A stretch of 64,000 nt of DNA, from the NCBI GenBank assembly GCA_017979445.1, contig CM030714.1:44779220-44843219 (forward strand), written 5' to 3'. Shown piece after piece: positions 36,091 to 48,800 of the stretch; the stretch's first letter is position 1, and the number at the start of each line of letters is the position of its first letter. The notes beneath the pieces were generated by a model, which was given only the letters and a program-made list of their open reading frames with translations, was not told the origin of the DNA and ran no database searches. The position numbers and the translations under genes were made by a program. Origin of the DNA: Akebia trifoliata (taxonomy: Eukaryota; Streptophyta; Magnoliopsida; Ranunculales; Lardizabalaceae).

Positions 36091-37412
36091 ACCTAAGTCT
36101 AAGACTTTCTTTGATTAGAAGCGGATGTGGGAAGGGGGTGCAGCCATCTCATATATAATATTATCCGCACTTCAAAGTTAAAACACCATATTTAAATGCA
36201 AGTTTTTTTTTTTTTTTTGGATTAGGGTATCTCTAAGTCTAGCGGACTGACCTTGGTCCATTGGACTTTGCCCCAACCCGTAAAACTAATTCCTAGGTGT
36301 TACACCCCATCCAACACCCTGTTACGTGACACCATTTAAGCAGCCACATTGCTGTGGAAGGGTATATAAAGACTTGAAGTCAAGACCTAGGGAGCATACT
36401 TAGTCCCTCCTTACCATCTCAGCTAATCCCTGGTGGGTAAAAATGAAAAGGCATTATGAAAAAAATGGGATTCTTCATTTATAAGTCTGAAGAAAAAAAA
36501 AATCTTTGGATAGGTAACACTTTTACCTTTTTTTCTCTTTCCACTTTAAAGATGTGCATGTATTATCGACTCATAATAGTACTTTTATCTGAGGGGATTT
36601 TGTCTTATAATTATCTCTTAGATTGTCTAAATTTGTAGTTCTCTTTCATGTTCTCTTCATTTCCATTTTAAAAAGTAAATTATTTTATGCCAAGCTAGAG
36701 ATCTTTACAATGACACCCATATAATCCTTTGCACCAATGTTGCGAATTCAAGTCTTTTTAATCCTTTGAGCCGAGTAAATTAAGTGGTCGACAAGAAAAC
36801 ATGCATAGGGGGGAAAGCTGGTGTGCTATTCCTATAAATTTAGCTTTTCAAAGCTTGAATTTATATCATCTAAATAAAGTTATTGATCCAGATCTCATAA
36901 TAGAAGGATAAGGAGCGGATTGATTGAAAGAAGACTAAAAGAAAAGGTAGAATTCAAAACTGAAACCAAATTCATTTTCCCTTGAAACCAAATTCCTTGC
37001 ATCCTTGTTAATTTAAATTTGAGATGAAACTATTTTTATTATTTTCAAGCAAAGCCACCTTAGTAATACTAGTTATACGTGTCATTTTAAAGAAAACAGT
37101 GACTCTTAGAACACCGCTATTTACACATGTCCTGGCACACGATATATATTTAATGATCAATGCAAGTTTCCCACCTTGATTCTTATTGAATGAAAAAAAC
37201 AAAAGAATACCAAGTTCTGACAAAAGAGTATATAGACTTTCATGTACAAGTGAACTCAAGAAGAACAATCAGTTTTCAAGATAGAAAATAAGCTTGAGAT
37301 CATATGCCAATCTGTGGTACTATATCTTCACAGCTATTGGCATATCCATTATTCCTTGAGTGTTGACGGTGATCTATTATCGCTGTAATCAAAGTAACTG
37401 AAAAACCATGAA
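36091..37412. other. Intergenic, 3' flank of the TH2-like array
   Basis: From about 37030 to 37412 the sequence matches the 3' flanks of the other TH2-like copies (near 40800, 45590, 50860 and 56940; shared words such as tggcacacgat and gaactcaag). The duplicated unit therefore extends roughly 400 bp beyond the stop codons. The rest is unassigned. Confidence 0.5.
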
Positions 37413-39010
37413 TCAGCTAATTTGAATATTCTGAAAATCGAGAAGATCTGTATAATCTTGTGTGGACCATCCCAAAACGAAGGCATGTATTTCGAACCAA
37501 CTAGTGACTGTGTAGAGAATACCAGATTTCCCACTCCAATTAAAAGAGTCACCTTGAACATATTCACGTTGTTTCTTCATCAAACCAGAGAACAACGGAA
37601 CAAAAGAAACACCAAAATGATTCCCCACTTTCCTGAGGCTTGAGTTAGACCCGAAGACAATGCCTACATCAGCTTCAAGCAGGCAAAGCAAGTCGCTCAC
37701 CGAATCTCCAATGTATACAGATAAGGCCATGCCATCATTCTTCACAATGTTCTTGAGAAGTTGAACCTTGTCTGTAGGTGTCTCCAGATTCATAACAATT
37801 TCGCCAGTAGAAATGGATTCTTTGTAAGTGAACTCGTTCGTGTGTAGACTCAAATGATCTAAACCTCCTGTTGCTCAACAAAAGTACAGTGTCATTTTAA
37901 AATACACAGAATGAAACAGCTACTAAAGAAGAAAAAAGAAAAGAAAAAGAAAAAAATATATAAAACACTTACCGACTCCTACAAACAAATGAGACCCATA
38001 CAAAGGCTAAATCTTAACAAAAGACCCATTAGAGCTCTTGAGATTTCTACAAAAATAATCAGTAAAACAGCTTTTATAGTCAGAAAACCGTTTTTCTTGA
38101 AAAAGTGTTTTTTTCTTTCTTTCTGCAACTTTGGCTATCCAAAACAGGTTCTAAATCTCAGAGAAACTGACACATAATCTTGGAAAACCATGACAACCAA
38201 TTCAAGAAAACATCATTAACTAAATGATTTGATTAGATTCTGAAATATGATAGCATTCAATCTTATTTAATAAACACCAATAGCTTGCAATTTGAAAATA
38301 AAGCGTAGATGACAAAAACTTTGGCTTTGGACTGATTGGAATGGAGGAACAAGATTCGTTTAGCCGAGCCGACCCATATCTTTGGGATAAGACTTTGTTG
38401 TTGTTGTAGAATTATTATGAACCATTTTCCTACCATCCTCATTTGGAACACTCCCTTTTAGGAGTCTAAAGAAAATCTTGTTCTGCATTACTTACCACCA
38501 AACTTATTTAAAAAAAAAAAAACTCACGAAATGCTTCTTGCAGCAAAGCAAACTTATAGAACCATGAATGACCAGGACCTACACAGCATTTGCCTGTCCT
38601 GTACTCCTGTAAACATTTCTCTCAAAGAATTCCACTTCTCTTTGGCACGACCTTAACAATAAGTGGACCTTCCATCACTCATTTTAAATAAGTCACCTCA
38701 ACCACTTATCAAAGATGGAGTACAAGTTTGACATGCTAAACACTCGATATTTGTGATTGTGACATTATTTATTTGACATCTCGTGTATGTGTCTTCCCCG
38801 TACACTTAGCTGTAAGAAAGAACTAACAGAACGATGTTATAAAGAAAGATTTGGCGCCGAAGTTTGTTGCTTTGAAACATAATTTTTTTTTTAATTTTGA
38901 GGTACCCCTCTGGTTTTGGCAAAAACTAGAGATACTCCCTGGGTTTTCAAACTAATGTGAATGGGACATTATTGACTTTGGTCTTCTATGAGAGACTGAT
39001 ATCATCATTC
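37413..39010 (-). pseudogene. TH2-like relic A: upstream flank plus last exon only
   Basis: The last exon is intact (about 37413-37862) and open, with the HAD motif IV SVYIGDSVSDLLCLLEAD and VSFVPLFSG. Intron-5-like sequence continues to about 38310. Exons 1-5 (the TenA domain and HAD motifs I-II) are missing. At 38820-39010 the sequence matches the region just upstream of the other copies (tttggcgccgaagtttg, acccctctggttttgg, tattgactttggtct). So the gene lost its middle and cannot make a TH2 protein. The splice acceptor is also altered: GAGCAGC in intact copies is GAGCAAC here. Confidence 0.85.
38315..38410 (+). mobile_element. RTE-LINE or SINE 3' tail
   Basis: gccgacccatatctttggga followed by taagactttgttgttgttgt is the standard 3' end of plant RTE LINEs and of SINEs that share it. 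It sits within relic A between intron-5 sequence and unassigned DNA, so it may mark part of the event that removed exons 1-5. Confidence 0.6.
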
Positions 39011-39365
39011 TCCTCCAATTAGAGGTCTAGATAAGAAGGTTCAGCTGAAGAATGAATGTGTAAGGTATTAGGCACACCATTCTCCCCCAATTAACATTTG
39101 GGGATTTAGATTAAAAACAGAAAAACTAAGTTAAAAGAGATGAAAATATAGACTAAAGCTAGAATCATTCTTGGTTTAGGACAAATGTCTTATTTTAATG
39201 CAACCCCATCAACCTTTCGAGAGAGCCGTCTGAACAAGTCTCTACTTTAATGCCAAATTATACATAATGATGCATTGTAATGAGTTCCAAATTAAAATGC
39301 AAAATGAACCACTTGTGAGTACGTGGGAAGTATGAAAATAACTATTTGCATGAGATGGTTATCTC

Positions 39366-39403
<38 letters not shown>

Positions 39404-40039
39404 CTCACATCTTTGTACTATTTTGGGAAGGGATTTTTTTGTTTTCCTCTTGTTCAAATTTTATTTATTTTTGTTTCAACTTTCAAGGATTTCTGCAAGA
39501 GTTTGAAGTCAATGGCATTTCAGTCATTTTTTGTTAGTCTATCAAAATTACCCAAAAAATCGATCAAAACTCTGCAAATTGCTACACTGCGTGCCTAAAG
39601 TAATTTGGTCTTATAGCTCAACTTGACCAAACTCAAGATAATATTATAAACCATACAATTTCAACTTGACCAAACTCCAAGAGACAAAGGCATACAATTT
39701 CAACTTTAATCTAACAATCGTCATTCTTTGATTTCTTTTGCCATCATTCTCTCATTTTTCTAAATAGTCCCTGTAGAGTTTGAATTCTTAAGAGCCAAGT
39801 GGATTAAGTGGTCAACGAGAAAATATGCATAGGGGAGAAAGCTGGTGTGCTTCCTATGGTGGCATTTCAAAATTACCCAAAAATTGAATTGTATCATTTG
39901 AATGCCCCATTTGATACAAAGTAGAAAGTATCTGTGTGAGAATTTAGCTTTGGGAGAAAGTTTACCCAAACAACCTTTATAAATAACCTTTCAACTTTTA
40001 AAAGTTTAAAAAAAAAAAAAAAAAAAAATTGAATCCAAA
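39011..40039. other. Upstream flank of relic A, (GA)n tract, no gene
   Basis: 39180-39370 matches the region 5' of copy D (about 56160-56320; shared tgagttccaaattaaaatgc). A (GA)n microsatellite lies at 39369-39402. An A-run lies near 40005-40028. No gene seen. Confidence 0.5.
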
Positions 40040-40600
40040 CAGGCTCTAACAGTCTTTTGTTTCTTTCCTTCCAAATATGATAGATCACCGCACAAAAGCA
40101 AAGGCAAAGCATATGATTGATAAATTTGGGGGGTCCAACTCAAAACAATTGGCAATGAGTGGAGAGGCACAGGAGCTTATAAGGAGATAGAAAAGGCAAT
40201 GAGTGTCTAATGTGGGACTAAACTCAACAATGATATACTTGGGAATTTAATTCCTTTTAGTGCTAGAGCCTCAATTCTTGCCGAGCCAATGCCCACTCTA
40301 GAAATCCCAAATTTCATCAGAATTCTTTTCCAAATCTAGCTACTATAAGAGCAGCCAAAGAAGAGATGAACATTCTCTTCAGAGTCGTGCTTGCATAAGA
40401 TACATCTTGAGACAATAATAAGACCTCTTTTCTGAAGATTCTCCACTGTTGCAAATTTTTTATTTAGAGCTAACCAAGCAATAAATACCTCTTCCTCATC
40501 CAATTATCCCATAAGGACTTATTCTCAACCACTTCCCAAAAAAGTTTCTTAATGCCACCTTGATAAGGAGTACTTTGCCTAGTAGAGCTAATGGAAGTCA
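40040..40600 (-). mobile_element. LINE 3' domain fragment
   Basis: Minus-strand pieces: WEVVENKSLWDNWM near 40500-40545, FIAWLALNKKFATVENLQ near 40430-40485, LCKHDSEENVHLFFGC near 40345-40395 and HIWKERNKRLL near 40060-40095. This is the zinc-binding RT-associated domain and tail of an L1-type LINE, with stops and a frameshift. Confidence 0.72.
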
Positions 40601-41198
40601 TGACTGTCTTTCATATAAAATTGTTGAGTGCATATTTTCCTCCACTCTCGGGTGTGTCATACCCCACTTAAGCCCCGTGGCCCTCTTATATATTCTAGTT
40701 ATTAGTATCATTTTAAGAAAAGTATCTCTTAAACTTTTCAAAAACTCCACATCACGATTTCTTAAAAAATGGATTTGGTAGAATGCTCTTGACAATTTCA
40801 TCCCATTGAGCACCGTTATTTATACATGTCATGGCACACGATATACATTTCATTGCCAATGAAAGTGCCTCACTTTGCTATTTATTGAATCAACAAGAAA
40901 AAGAATACAAATGTTTGGATGAAAGAATAGGGAGAGTCCCATGTACATGTGAACTCAAGAATGAAAGTAAGCTTGAGATCAAATACAAAAGAATACAAGG
41001 ACTCTGATGAATGAATTGTAGTACTATCTTCACATTATTCCACGAGCATTAATGATGATGATCTACTGTGTTCGGAGTTCTGACGATTGAAAGAATATCA
41101 AAACATGAAAAGACCTTGGAACCAACTCTTCCCAAATATAGAATGATTACCACTGTACATCGACGTAACTGAAAAACCATGTATCAGCCCAAAAAAAT

Positions 41199-44100
41199 TC
41201 AATCTGAAAAATCTAGAACATCCATATAATCTTGTGTAGACCGTCCCAAAATGAAGGCATGTATTTCGAACCAACTAGTGACTGTGTAGAGAATGCCAGA
41301 CATCCCGCTCCAATTAAAAGAGCCACTTTGAACATATTCTTGTTGTTTCTTCACCAAACCAGAGAACAACGGAACAAAAGAAATACCAAAATGATACCCC
41401 ACTTTCATGAGGCTTGAGTTAGACCCGATGACAATACCTATATCAGCTTCAAGCAAGCAAAGTAAGTCACTCACTGAGTCTCCAATGTATACAGATAAGG
41501 CCATGCCATCGTTCTTCACAATGTTCTTGAGAAGTTGAACCTTGTCTGTAGGTGTCTCCAGATTCATAACAATTTCATCAGTAGAAATGGATTCTTTGTA
41601 AGTGAACTCATTGGTGTGTACACTCAAATGATCTAAACCTCGTGCTGCTCAACAAAAGTACATTGCTTTTAATAGGCCATTTTTGTGAGTAAAAGATCAT
41701 ATTAGCAACTGGAAAAAGAGAACATAAAGATTATATGATAACTTAGTATACTTTACATTTACATAAAGCAGCAAAAGAAATTGCTGCAATCTTACATTTA
41801 ATAAACACAAATAGATTGCAATTGGAAAATAAAGTGTTAACTAAAATCATTCTTGGTTTAGGACCTAGGTATTATTTGATGCAACTACCACAGGAAACAT
41901 GATATGTACATGGAGTAGGATAATTGTGAGAAAATAATGTGAGGGTAGTTTCCAACGTGGTTAGAAGTCTTAATAGATAGTGAGTGGGTGGTTTTCAGTT
42001 TTCACGACCGTAGGGAAAATTATTGAGTCATATTTGGATTTGGAGATTGAGCATCTCAAATTGGTCTAAAGGAGGTCCGATCACCCTCGAATGTGAAAAA
42101 ATCTGTTTTAGGGCCAAATGCCAGAATAAGAATAACACCATCTCTAAATCAGTGTTTAGACTTTGAAAATTTTCAATTTTTGGAAAAGCTGTGCTACATT
42201 ACAAAGCAACTATTTACACAAATAGTGAAGGCTAACCTGGTGAAAAAATGGATCTAATGAAATCTCCACACCAAAAATTTGAAAGTATATGGACATCTGC
42301 ATTGTTTGCAATCTTCTTAAAGAACTCTATGCAACCATCTTGGAGCATGAAGCTTTCACCAGCTTCTTTTATATCTTCCTGATTTAGACCCTTCAGTACA
42401 CCCGACTCAAACATTCTTGAATTTGCTTGTTTCTTAAACTCCGAAAGTTTCTCAAGGGCTATGCATAGACCATCATAGTTAAATTCTTCTACTGCAAAAC
42501 CATTAGGTAGGAAGAATAAATACACAATAAGAGATTAATTGCCTAACTGCATCTCTAAACCATAGAGGTGTATGGATTGAAATTATTGAATATCAACTAA
42601 GAAATGAACCTGCCATCCTTCTCACCTTTCTCAGTAGACACTATGCTGTCGATGCATTGCTCATACCCTTTCGTATACTGCGTCATAAGAACATCCCATA
42701 TATTCATTAGATGAACTCTTGTTAAAGCGGCAGAGGATTCGTAAGTAGTGCATGTCATATCAAAATCAGAAAATATGATGAGATGACGCCCATCAAGGTT
42801 ACGTGTTCCACATAAAGGGACTACAGTTTCTTGAGTAATCGTTAGACCAGAAAAAACATTCATCTCAAGATTCATAGCTTGATGGTAAGTCTTTTCTAGG
42901 AATTCAAACTCTCCCTGTGTGAAAGAGATACTTAGATGATCAAGCAAGTTCTCGGTTTTATGAGTTGCCTCCTGTATTTATTCAGAAAGAAAATGATAAG
43001 AGAGACATTTGTGCAAATGAAGCTTATATGTGCAAATAAAATACAAATGTGTGCCTGAATGTGAATCGATTTAAATGACAAACCTCAAAACTTTCAGAGG
43101 AATAATTGTCTCTCCATTTCTGGCAGAGACGATTACTTTCACTAGGATCCAGACAGAAGAGCTCTTTACTTAACAAATTATAAAGCTTCAAGCGAGACGT
43201 CATAGCACCTAGTGTGAAAGCAACAAATTTCATATTTTCATCAGGAGTCGCAGCAATAATACAGGTAACTGTTGTTAACAAGAACTTCATGCACTTATCT
43301 ACTTCTGAGTTGGAACTCTTGCCGCAATCCATATGAGAACCACATTCCTGCAAATTGAATTCTCTTCAGAATATGTATAACTGCAAGATATCAATAATCA
43401 ATGGAAAAAAGGAAAATTGCGTCATCCCCTTAAACACGATGATGGCCTTGGACTATTGAAAGTTGAAGCATCAAGAACTTAATGTTGTTCAAAATACTGT
43501 GAATGATTTTTAGACAAGATTACTTTATATGGATATTAGCTACACAATTGAGACGTCATCTCTAAAGAGGCTAAGAGCACATATAATTCAAGAAATAATT
43601 GAAAAACACAAATTGCAATTCTACAATGATCTATAACACCAAAAAAAAATGAAAAAAAAATAAAATTGAGTTTTGATGTCCAAGAAGCAAAGAATTAAAC
43701 CATTTAACATAACCAATTGAGAAATCTTGCAAAAAATCTTACAATTACGAAAGAAGTAATCGCTAAAATTTATGGATATTAGCTAAGCAATCAAGAAGTC
43801 TTCACTAGATCCTAAAAGAGACTAGGAGTAATTCAAGAAATAATGAGAAACACAATTTGCTATTCTACAATGATTTATAACCAAAAAAAAAAAAAAAAAT
43901 CATAATTTGCATTCTGATGTTCAAGAACCACTAAATTAAATATAACCCAATTGAGAAATACTGCTATTCTTAATCTTACAATTAAGAAAGAACTGTGTAT
44001 GTTGCGCATGGTCGTCTTAACAGTATTCCCCACACTTCGAATCGTATATCTGCCAACTCTACAACCGTATTCCAGCATATCAAACCTATACAAAAAAGAT

Positions 44101-44397
44101 GGAATAAAACCAAACAACTTATGATCAAAAGAACCGTAAATCATCCAAACCAAGACAAATCGAACTTGAGAGAAAAACTCACGCAATCTCAAAAGCTCTG
44201 ATGAAAGACTTATCTTGGCCCATGTAATTGCAGATGGTCTTCAAATCCAAAATTCCAGAAGCGAAACAAATCATGAAAGGGGTGTACTTGGCGAACGCAG
44301 ATTCGTTATGGAATTTGTCCCAGAGTCTCATGGAGACCCCTTGATCTTCAGGTTCCAGTACGATAGGTTCCATCGCAACTGTAGATTTCGAGTCCAT
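41199..44397 (-). CDS. Bifunctional TH2-like protein, copy B (TenA + HAD phosphatase)
   Basis: Plant TH2 joins a TenA_E-type aminopyrimidine hydrolase domain to a HAD phosphatase that dephosphorylates thiamin monophosphate in thiamin synthesis and salvage. Exons: 44397-44183, 44085-43980, 43347-43084, 42971-42626, 42491-42237 and 41644-41199; 1,632 nt, 543 aa. TenA part: FAKYTPFMICFASGILDLKT, YMGQD, FTLGAMTSRLKLYNLL and the EKTYHQAMNLE helix. HAD part: motif I SDFDMTCT (Asp near 264 and 266), motif II region HILSNFWCGD, motif IV YIGDSVSD (near 451-455). The ATG is two codons after an in-frame TGA TTG GAA, so no targeting peptide is encoded in this exon. A (GA)n tract at 44453-44482 lies in the presumed 5' UTR. 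The upstream block at about 44600-44710 is shared by all copies. Intron 2 contains a decayed duplicate of exon-2-edge sequence. Confidence 0.9.
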
Positions 44398-44452
44398 GGT
44401 TTCTTGTTCCAATCAAGAAATTCGAAAATAGAATTGCAGAAGAGAGAGATTC

Positions 44453-44483
<31 letters not shown>

Positions 44484-45895
44484 TTATAACAGAACAAGAG
44501 ATACTGTTAGTAACAGAAGAATATATGAGAGAAATAACAGAACAATGTCACAAAGAAAGATTTGGCGCGGAAAGTTGTTTGCTTTCAATCATAAAATTGT
44601 GTAATTTTGAGGTACCCCTCCTTATTTTGGTAAAAACTAGACATACTCCCTGGCTTTTCAAACTTCTGGGAATGGGACACTTATTGACTTTGGTCTTCTA
44701 TGAGATAATAATAAAATGACCAAAATATCATTATCTTTAATCTCTTGTCAAAAGATTTTTGGTGTCAATATGTACCCAATACCTGATACATTTTTACCAA
44801 TAAGTTGGTTTTGACTTTGGTCTCCATCGAGTATTCATTGTTATGAAAGCACTTGCCCATATCACCTCACTTCTTATCCTTGTTAGGCTTGACGTGGCAA
44901 GCGCTAAAGAGTCTGTGACCACTGTGAAGAGAAATTTTGTGAGCAAAAAATCACCCACTCCTTTACATAAGAGAAATAGGACTGACCCAAATAGTTTGCA
45001 CTAAATTGATAGTGTTGCATCCCATTCCCAAGGATGCTCTTAAGTGTTGGAGATGCTCTTAGATTACAAGGAACATTTTTCAAGTATAGAATGATTATCT
45101 GCACCTTAGACACCATATGTAATTTCATGTTAAGTGTTATAAAAAGTAATGGTGTGAAATTTTATAAAAGTGGAATTCTCCATATTTTATAAAGGTGGGA
45201 AAAAGAAACAACTTTGATTAGGCTTAGGAGTGCTGACTGATTGGTTTTGATTCAGTTCTACCTATTCCCATAACCAAAACCTTAAACGAAGTGTCAGTTT
45301 AGGTACTTGAGATTAAGAGGGAATAGGGACCATAAACAAATGTTACAGATTCTCTTTAATGTCCTTGTAAATAAGTTACAAGTTGATTCTCCCCATAAGC
45401 GGAAAATATTTTCCCTCCTTAAGTAATTATCTTTACTCTATCCCCAACCCTCAAAACTGAAAACCAACTCCTTTTTTGTCATTTTCTTAGGTGCAACCAA
45501 ATGGTAGAATTCATTTTCCACAACCCGATTTCTGAAAAAATGAATTTAGTAGAAAGCTCTTGAGGATGTCATCCCATTGAGCACCATTATTTACACTTGT
45601 CCTGGCACACGATATACATTTAATGATCAATGCAAGTTTCTCACCTTGCTTCTTATTGAATGAACAAACAAAAGAATACAAAGTTCTGACAAAAGAATAT
45701 AGAGACTTTCATGTACAAGTGAACTGAAGAAGGACAAACATTTTTCAAGATAGAAAATAAGCTTGAGATCATATACAAAAGAATAAACTGTGGTACTATC
45801 TTCACAGATATTGGCATATCCATTATTCCATGAGTGTTGACGGTGATCTATTATTGCTGTACATCAAAGTAAGTAACTGAAAAACCATTTACCAT
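44398..45895. other. Gap between TH2-like copies B and C
   Basis: 44453-44482 is (GA)n. 44600-44710 is the shared upstream block of copy B. 45530-45895 is the shared 3' flank of copy C. Between them I see no gene. Confidence 0.6.
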
Positions 45896-48800
45896 TTACC
45901 AACTAAAAAATTCAAGATCCTCAAAATCGAGAAGATCCTTATAATCTTGCGTGGACCGTCCCAAAATGAAGGCATGTATTTCGAACCAACTAGTGACTGT
46001 GTAGAGAATACCAGATTTCCCGCTCCAATTAAAAGAGCCACCTTGAACATGTTCATGTTGTTTCTTCACCAAACCAGAGAACAGAGGAACAAAAGAAACA
46101 CCAAAATGATCCCCCACTTTCCTGAGGCTTGAGTTAGACCCGATGACAATGCCTATATCAGCTTCAAGCAAGCAAAGCAAGTCACTCACCGAGTCTCCAA
46201 TGTATATAGAGAAGGCCATGCCATTGTTCTTCACAATGTTCTTGAGAAATTGAACCTTGTCTGTAGGTGTATCCAGATTCATAACAGTTTCACCAGTCGC
46301 AAAGAATTCGTGTACATTCAAATGATCTAAACCTTGCGCTGCTCAACAAAAGTACATTTCTTTTAATAGCCATTTTTGAACAATCACTATTTTTTCTCAT
46401 TTTTGAGTAAAAGATCATATTAACAACTAAAAAAAGGAGAATACAAAGATCCCCAGAAGTCAAGATCATGGAAAAGATGAGAAATAAACGTCTAAACCTC
46501 GCGTTGCTCAACAAAAGTACATTTTCTTAATAGGCTATTTTTGAACAATCGCTATTTTTTCTCTTTTTTGAGTAAAAGATCATATTAACAACTAAAAAAA
46601 GAGAATACAAAGATCCCTGGAAGTCAAGATCAGGGAAAAGATGAGAAATAAATGTCTACTTACTGATTCCTACAAACAAATGAAGGTTAAATCTTGAGAC
46701 TTCTAGAAAAATGATCAGGGAAAAAACTGATGAATTATAGTGAGAAAATAGCATGGTTTCTAAATAGTAAAAGGCTAACCTGATGAAAAAACTGATCTAA
46801 CGAAAGCTCCAAACCAACAATTTGAAAGTATATGGACTTGTGCATTGTTGTTTACAATCTTCTTTAAGAAGTCTACGCAATCATCTTGGAGCTCGAAACT
46901 TTCACCAGCTTCTTTTATATCTTCCTGACTTAAATCCTTCAGTACACCCGACTCAAACAGTATTGAATTTGCTTGTTTCTTAAACTCTGAATCTTTCTCA
47001 AGTGCTATGCATAGACCATCATAGTCAAATTCTTCCACTGTAAAATCATTAGGTTCAATAAGTGATTAATTGCCCATGTCAGAGAAAAAAAATACTAATT
47101 GCATCTCTAAACCATAGAAGTGTATGGATTGAAATTATTGAATCTCAACTAAACAATGACCCGCCTTCTTACTTACTTTTCTCACTAGACACCATGCTGT
47201 TGATGCATTGCTCGTACCCTTGGGTATACATTGTCGTAAGAGCATCCCATATTTTCCTTAGATCAGCTTTTTGTAAAGCAGCAGAGGATTCATAAGTAGT
47301 GAATATCCAATCAAAATCAGAAAATATGATGAGATGATGCCCCTCAAGGTTACGCGTTCCAGATAAAGGTACTACAGTTTCCCAAGTAATCATTTGAGAA
47401 GAAAAAATACCCATCTCAAGTCTCATAGCTTGATGGTAAATCTTTTCTAGGAGTTCAAACTCTTCTTGTCTCAAAGAGCTACTTAGTTCATCAAGTAAGT
47501 TCTCGGTTTGATGAGTTATCTCCTGTATTTATTCAGAAATAATTTATGATAAGTGAGATATTCGAGCAAATGAAGCCAATATATGCAAATAAAATACAAA
47601 TGACAAACCTCAAAACTTTCAGAGGAACAATTATCAATCCATATCTGGCAGAAACGTCTTTCATTTGGATCCAGAAGTGGTGAGATCATGAGCTCTTTAC
47701 TTAACAAATTATGGAGCTTCAAGCGAGGCGTCATAGCACCTACTGTGTAAGCAGCAAGTATCATCTTTTCAGATGTAGCAGCAACAACCCCGACAGAATT
47801 TGCTAACAAGAAATTTTTGCATTTTTCTACTTCTGAGTTGTAAGTATGCCTCCCGCCCTCCATATTAAAACGACATTCCTGCAAATTCTATTCTTTTCAG
47901 AATACGCATGACTGTAAGATGATCTCTCACACATATGCATGATGAATGGAAAAAAAGTAAATGTCATATATTAAGTTTCATTCCTTATTATGCTTCTATT
48001 AGAAATGAACCACCAAGATAATGGCAAAAATTGCATCATGCCCACTGCTACCGTTTCATGACTAGAGAAACCAATATTAACGAAAACGATTTAAGGCTGA
48101 AATCCAGCCCAATTGGAGCAGTTGACCATATGAAATCTGGGTTCATCTAAGACTACTTCCAATCCCTTTAATTTTTAGTCATTAAAGTTTCTATTAATTC
48201 CCTTTGCAATCTTAAAAGAAAATGGATTTAAATTTCTTAAGGGTTTTAAACTGAAAGTAAAAATATCCCACGGCACTAATGGTAACTTCTTGAATCGGAT
48301 TCTCCTTCAAATATCCAGCTTTTTCTTTCCCTCAAAATGGCCTAGCACACCTCAAAAGGAGTACTATTGAGTGGCAAGATTGAAACAAGGATGCCATGGA
48401 ATGATGGAAAGACCAACACATTTCTTCTGCTGTAATCAACACACCCAACAGTTCTTATCATCAAAATTACATTATTTTTTGTGATCACCTAACTTGGCCT
48501 GATAATAAATAGAGTAGGGAAATAGATTGATCAATTTTGATGAAATTATGCTGAGACTAAATAGATTAAATAAATGCTCTCTTCTTTTTGTGTATTACAA
48601 AACACTTTTTTCCATTAGTCTCCAATGAATGTGCCCCAAGTTCTACTAGAAATGGCCAAGAACTGTAACTAATGTTAGTATGGGTGTGTATGTTGCATAC
48701 AAATAATTTATTTGGGTTTTGATGTCCAAGAACCACTGAATTAAACCATTTATCATAACCCAATTGAAAAATATTGCAAGAACTCCTACAATTATCAAAG

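Noticed and set aside
39760..40112. Small proteins on the minus strand near 40 kb
   Set aside because: They are LINE 3' domain and T-run translations.
44215..44604. 129-residue plus-strand open frame over TH2-like exon 1
   Set aside because: It is the antisense of exon 1 and the GA-rich leader; similar antisense frames recur over every copy.
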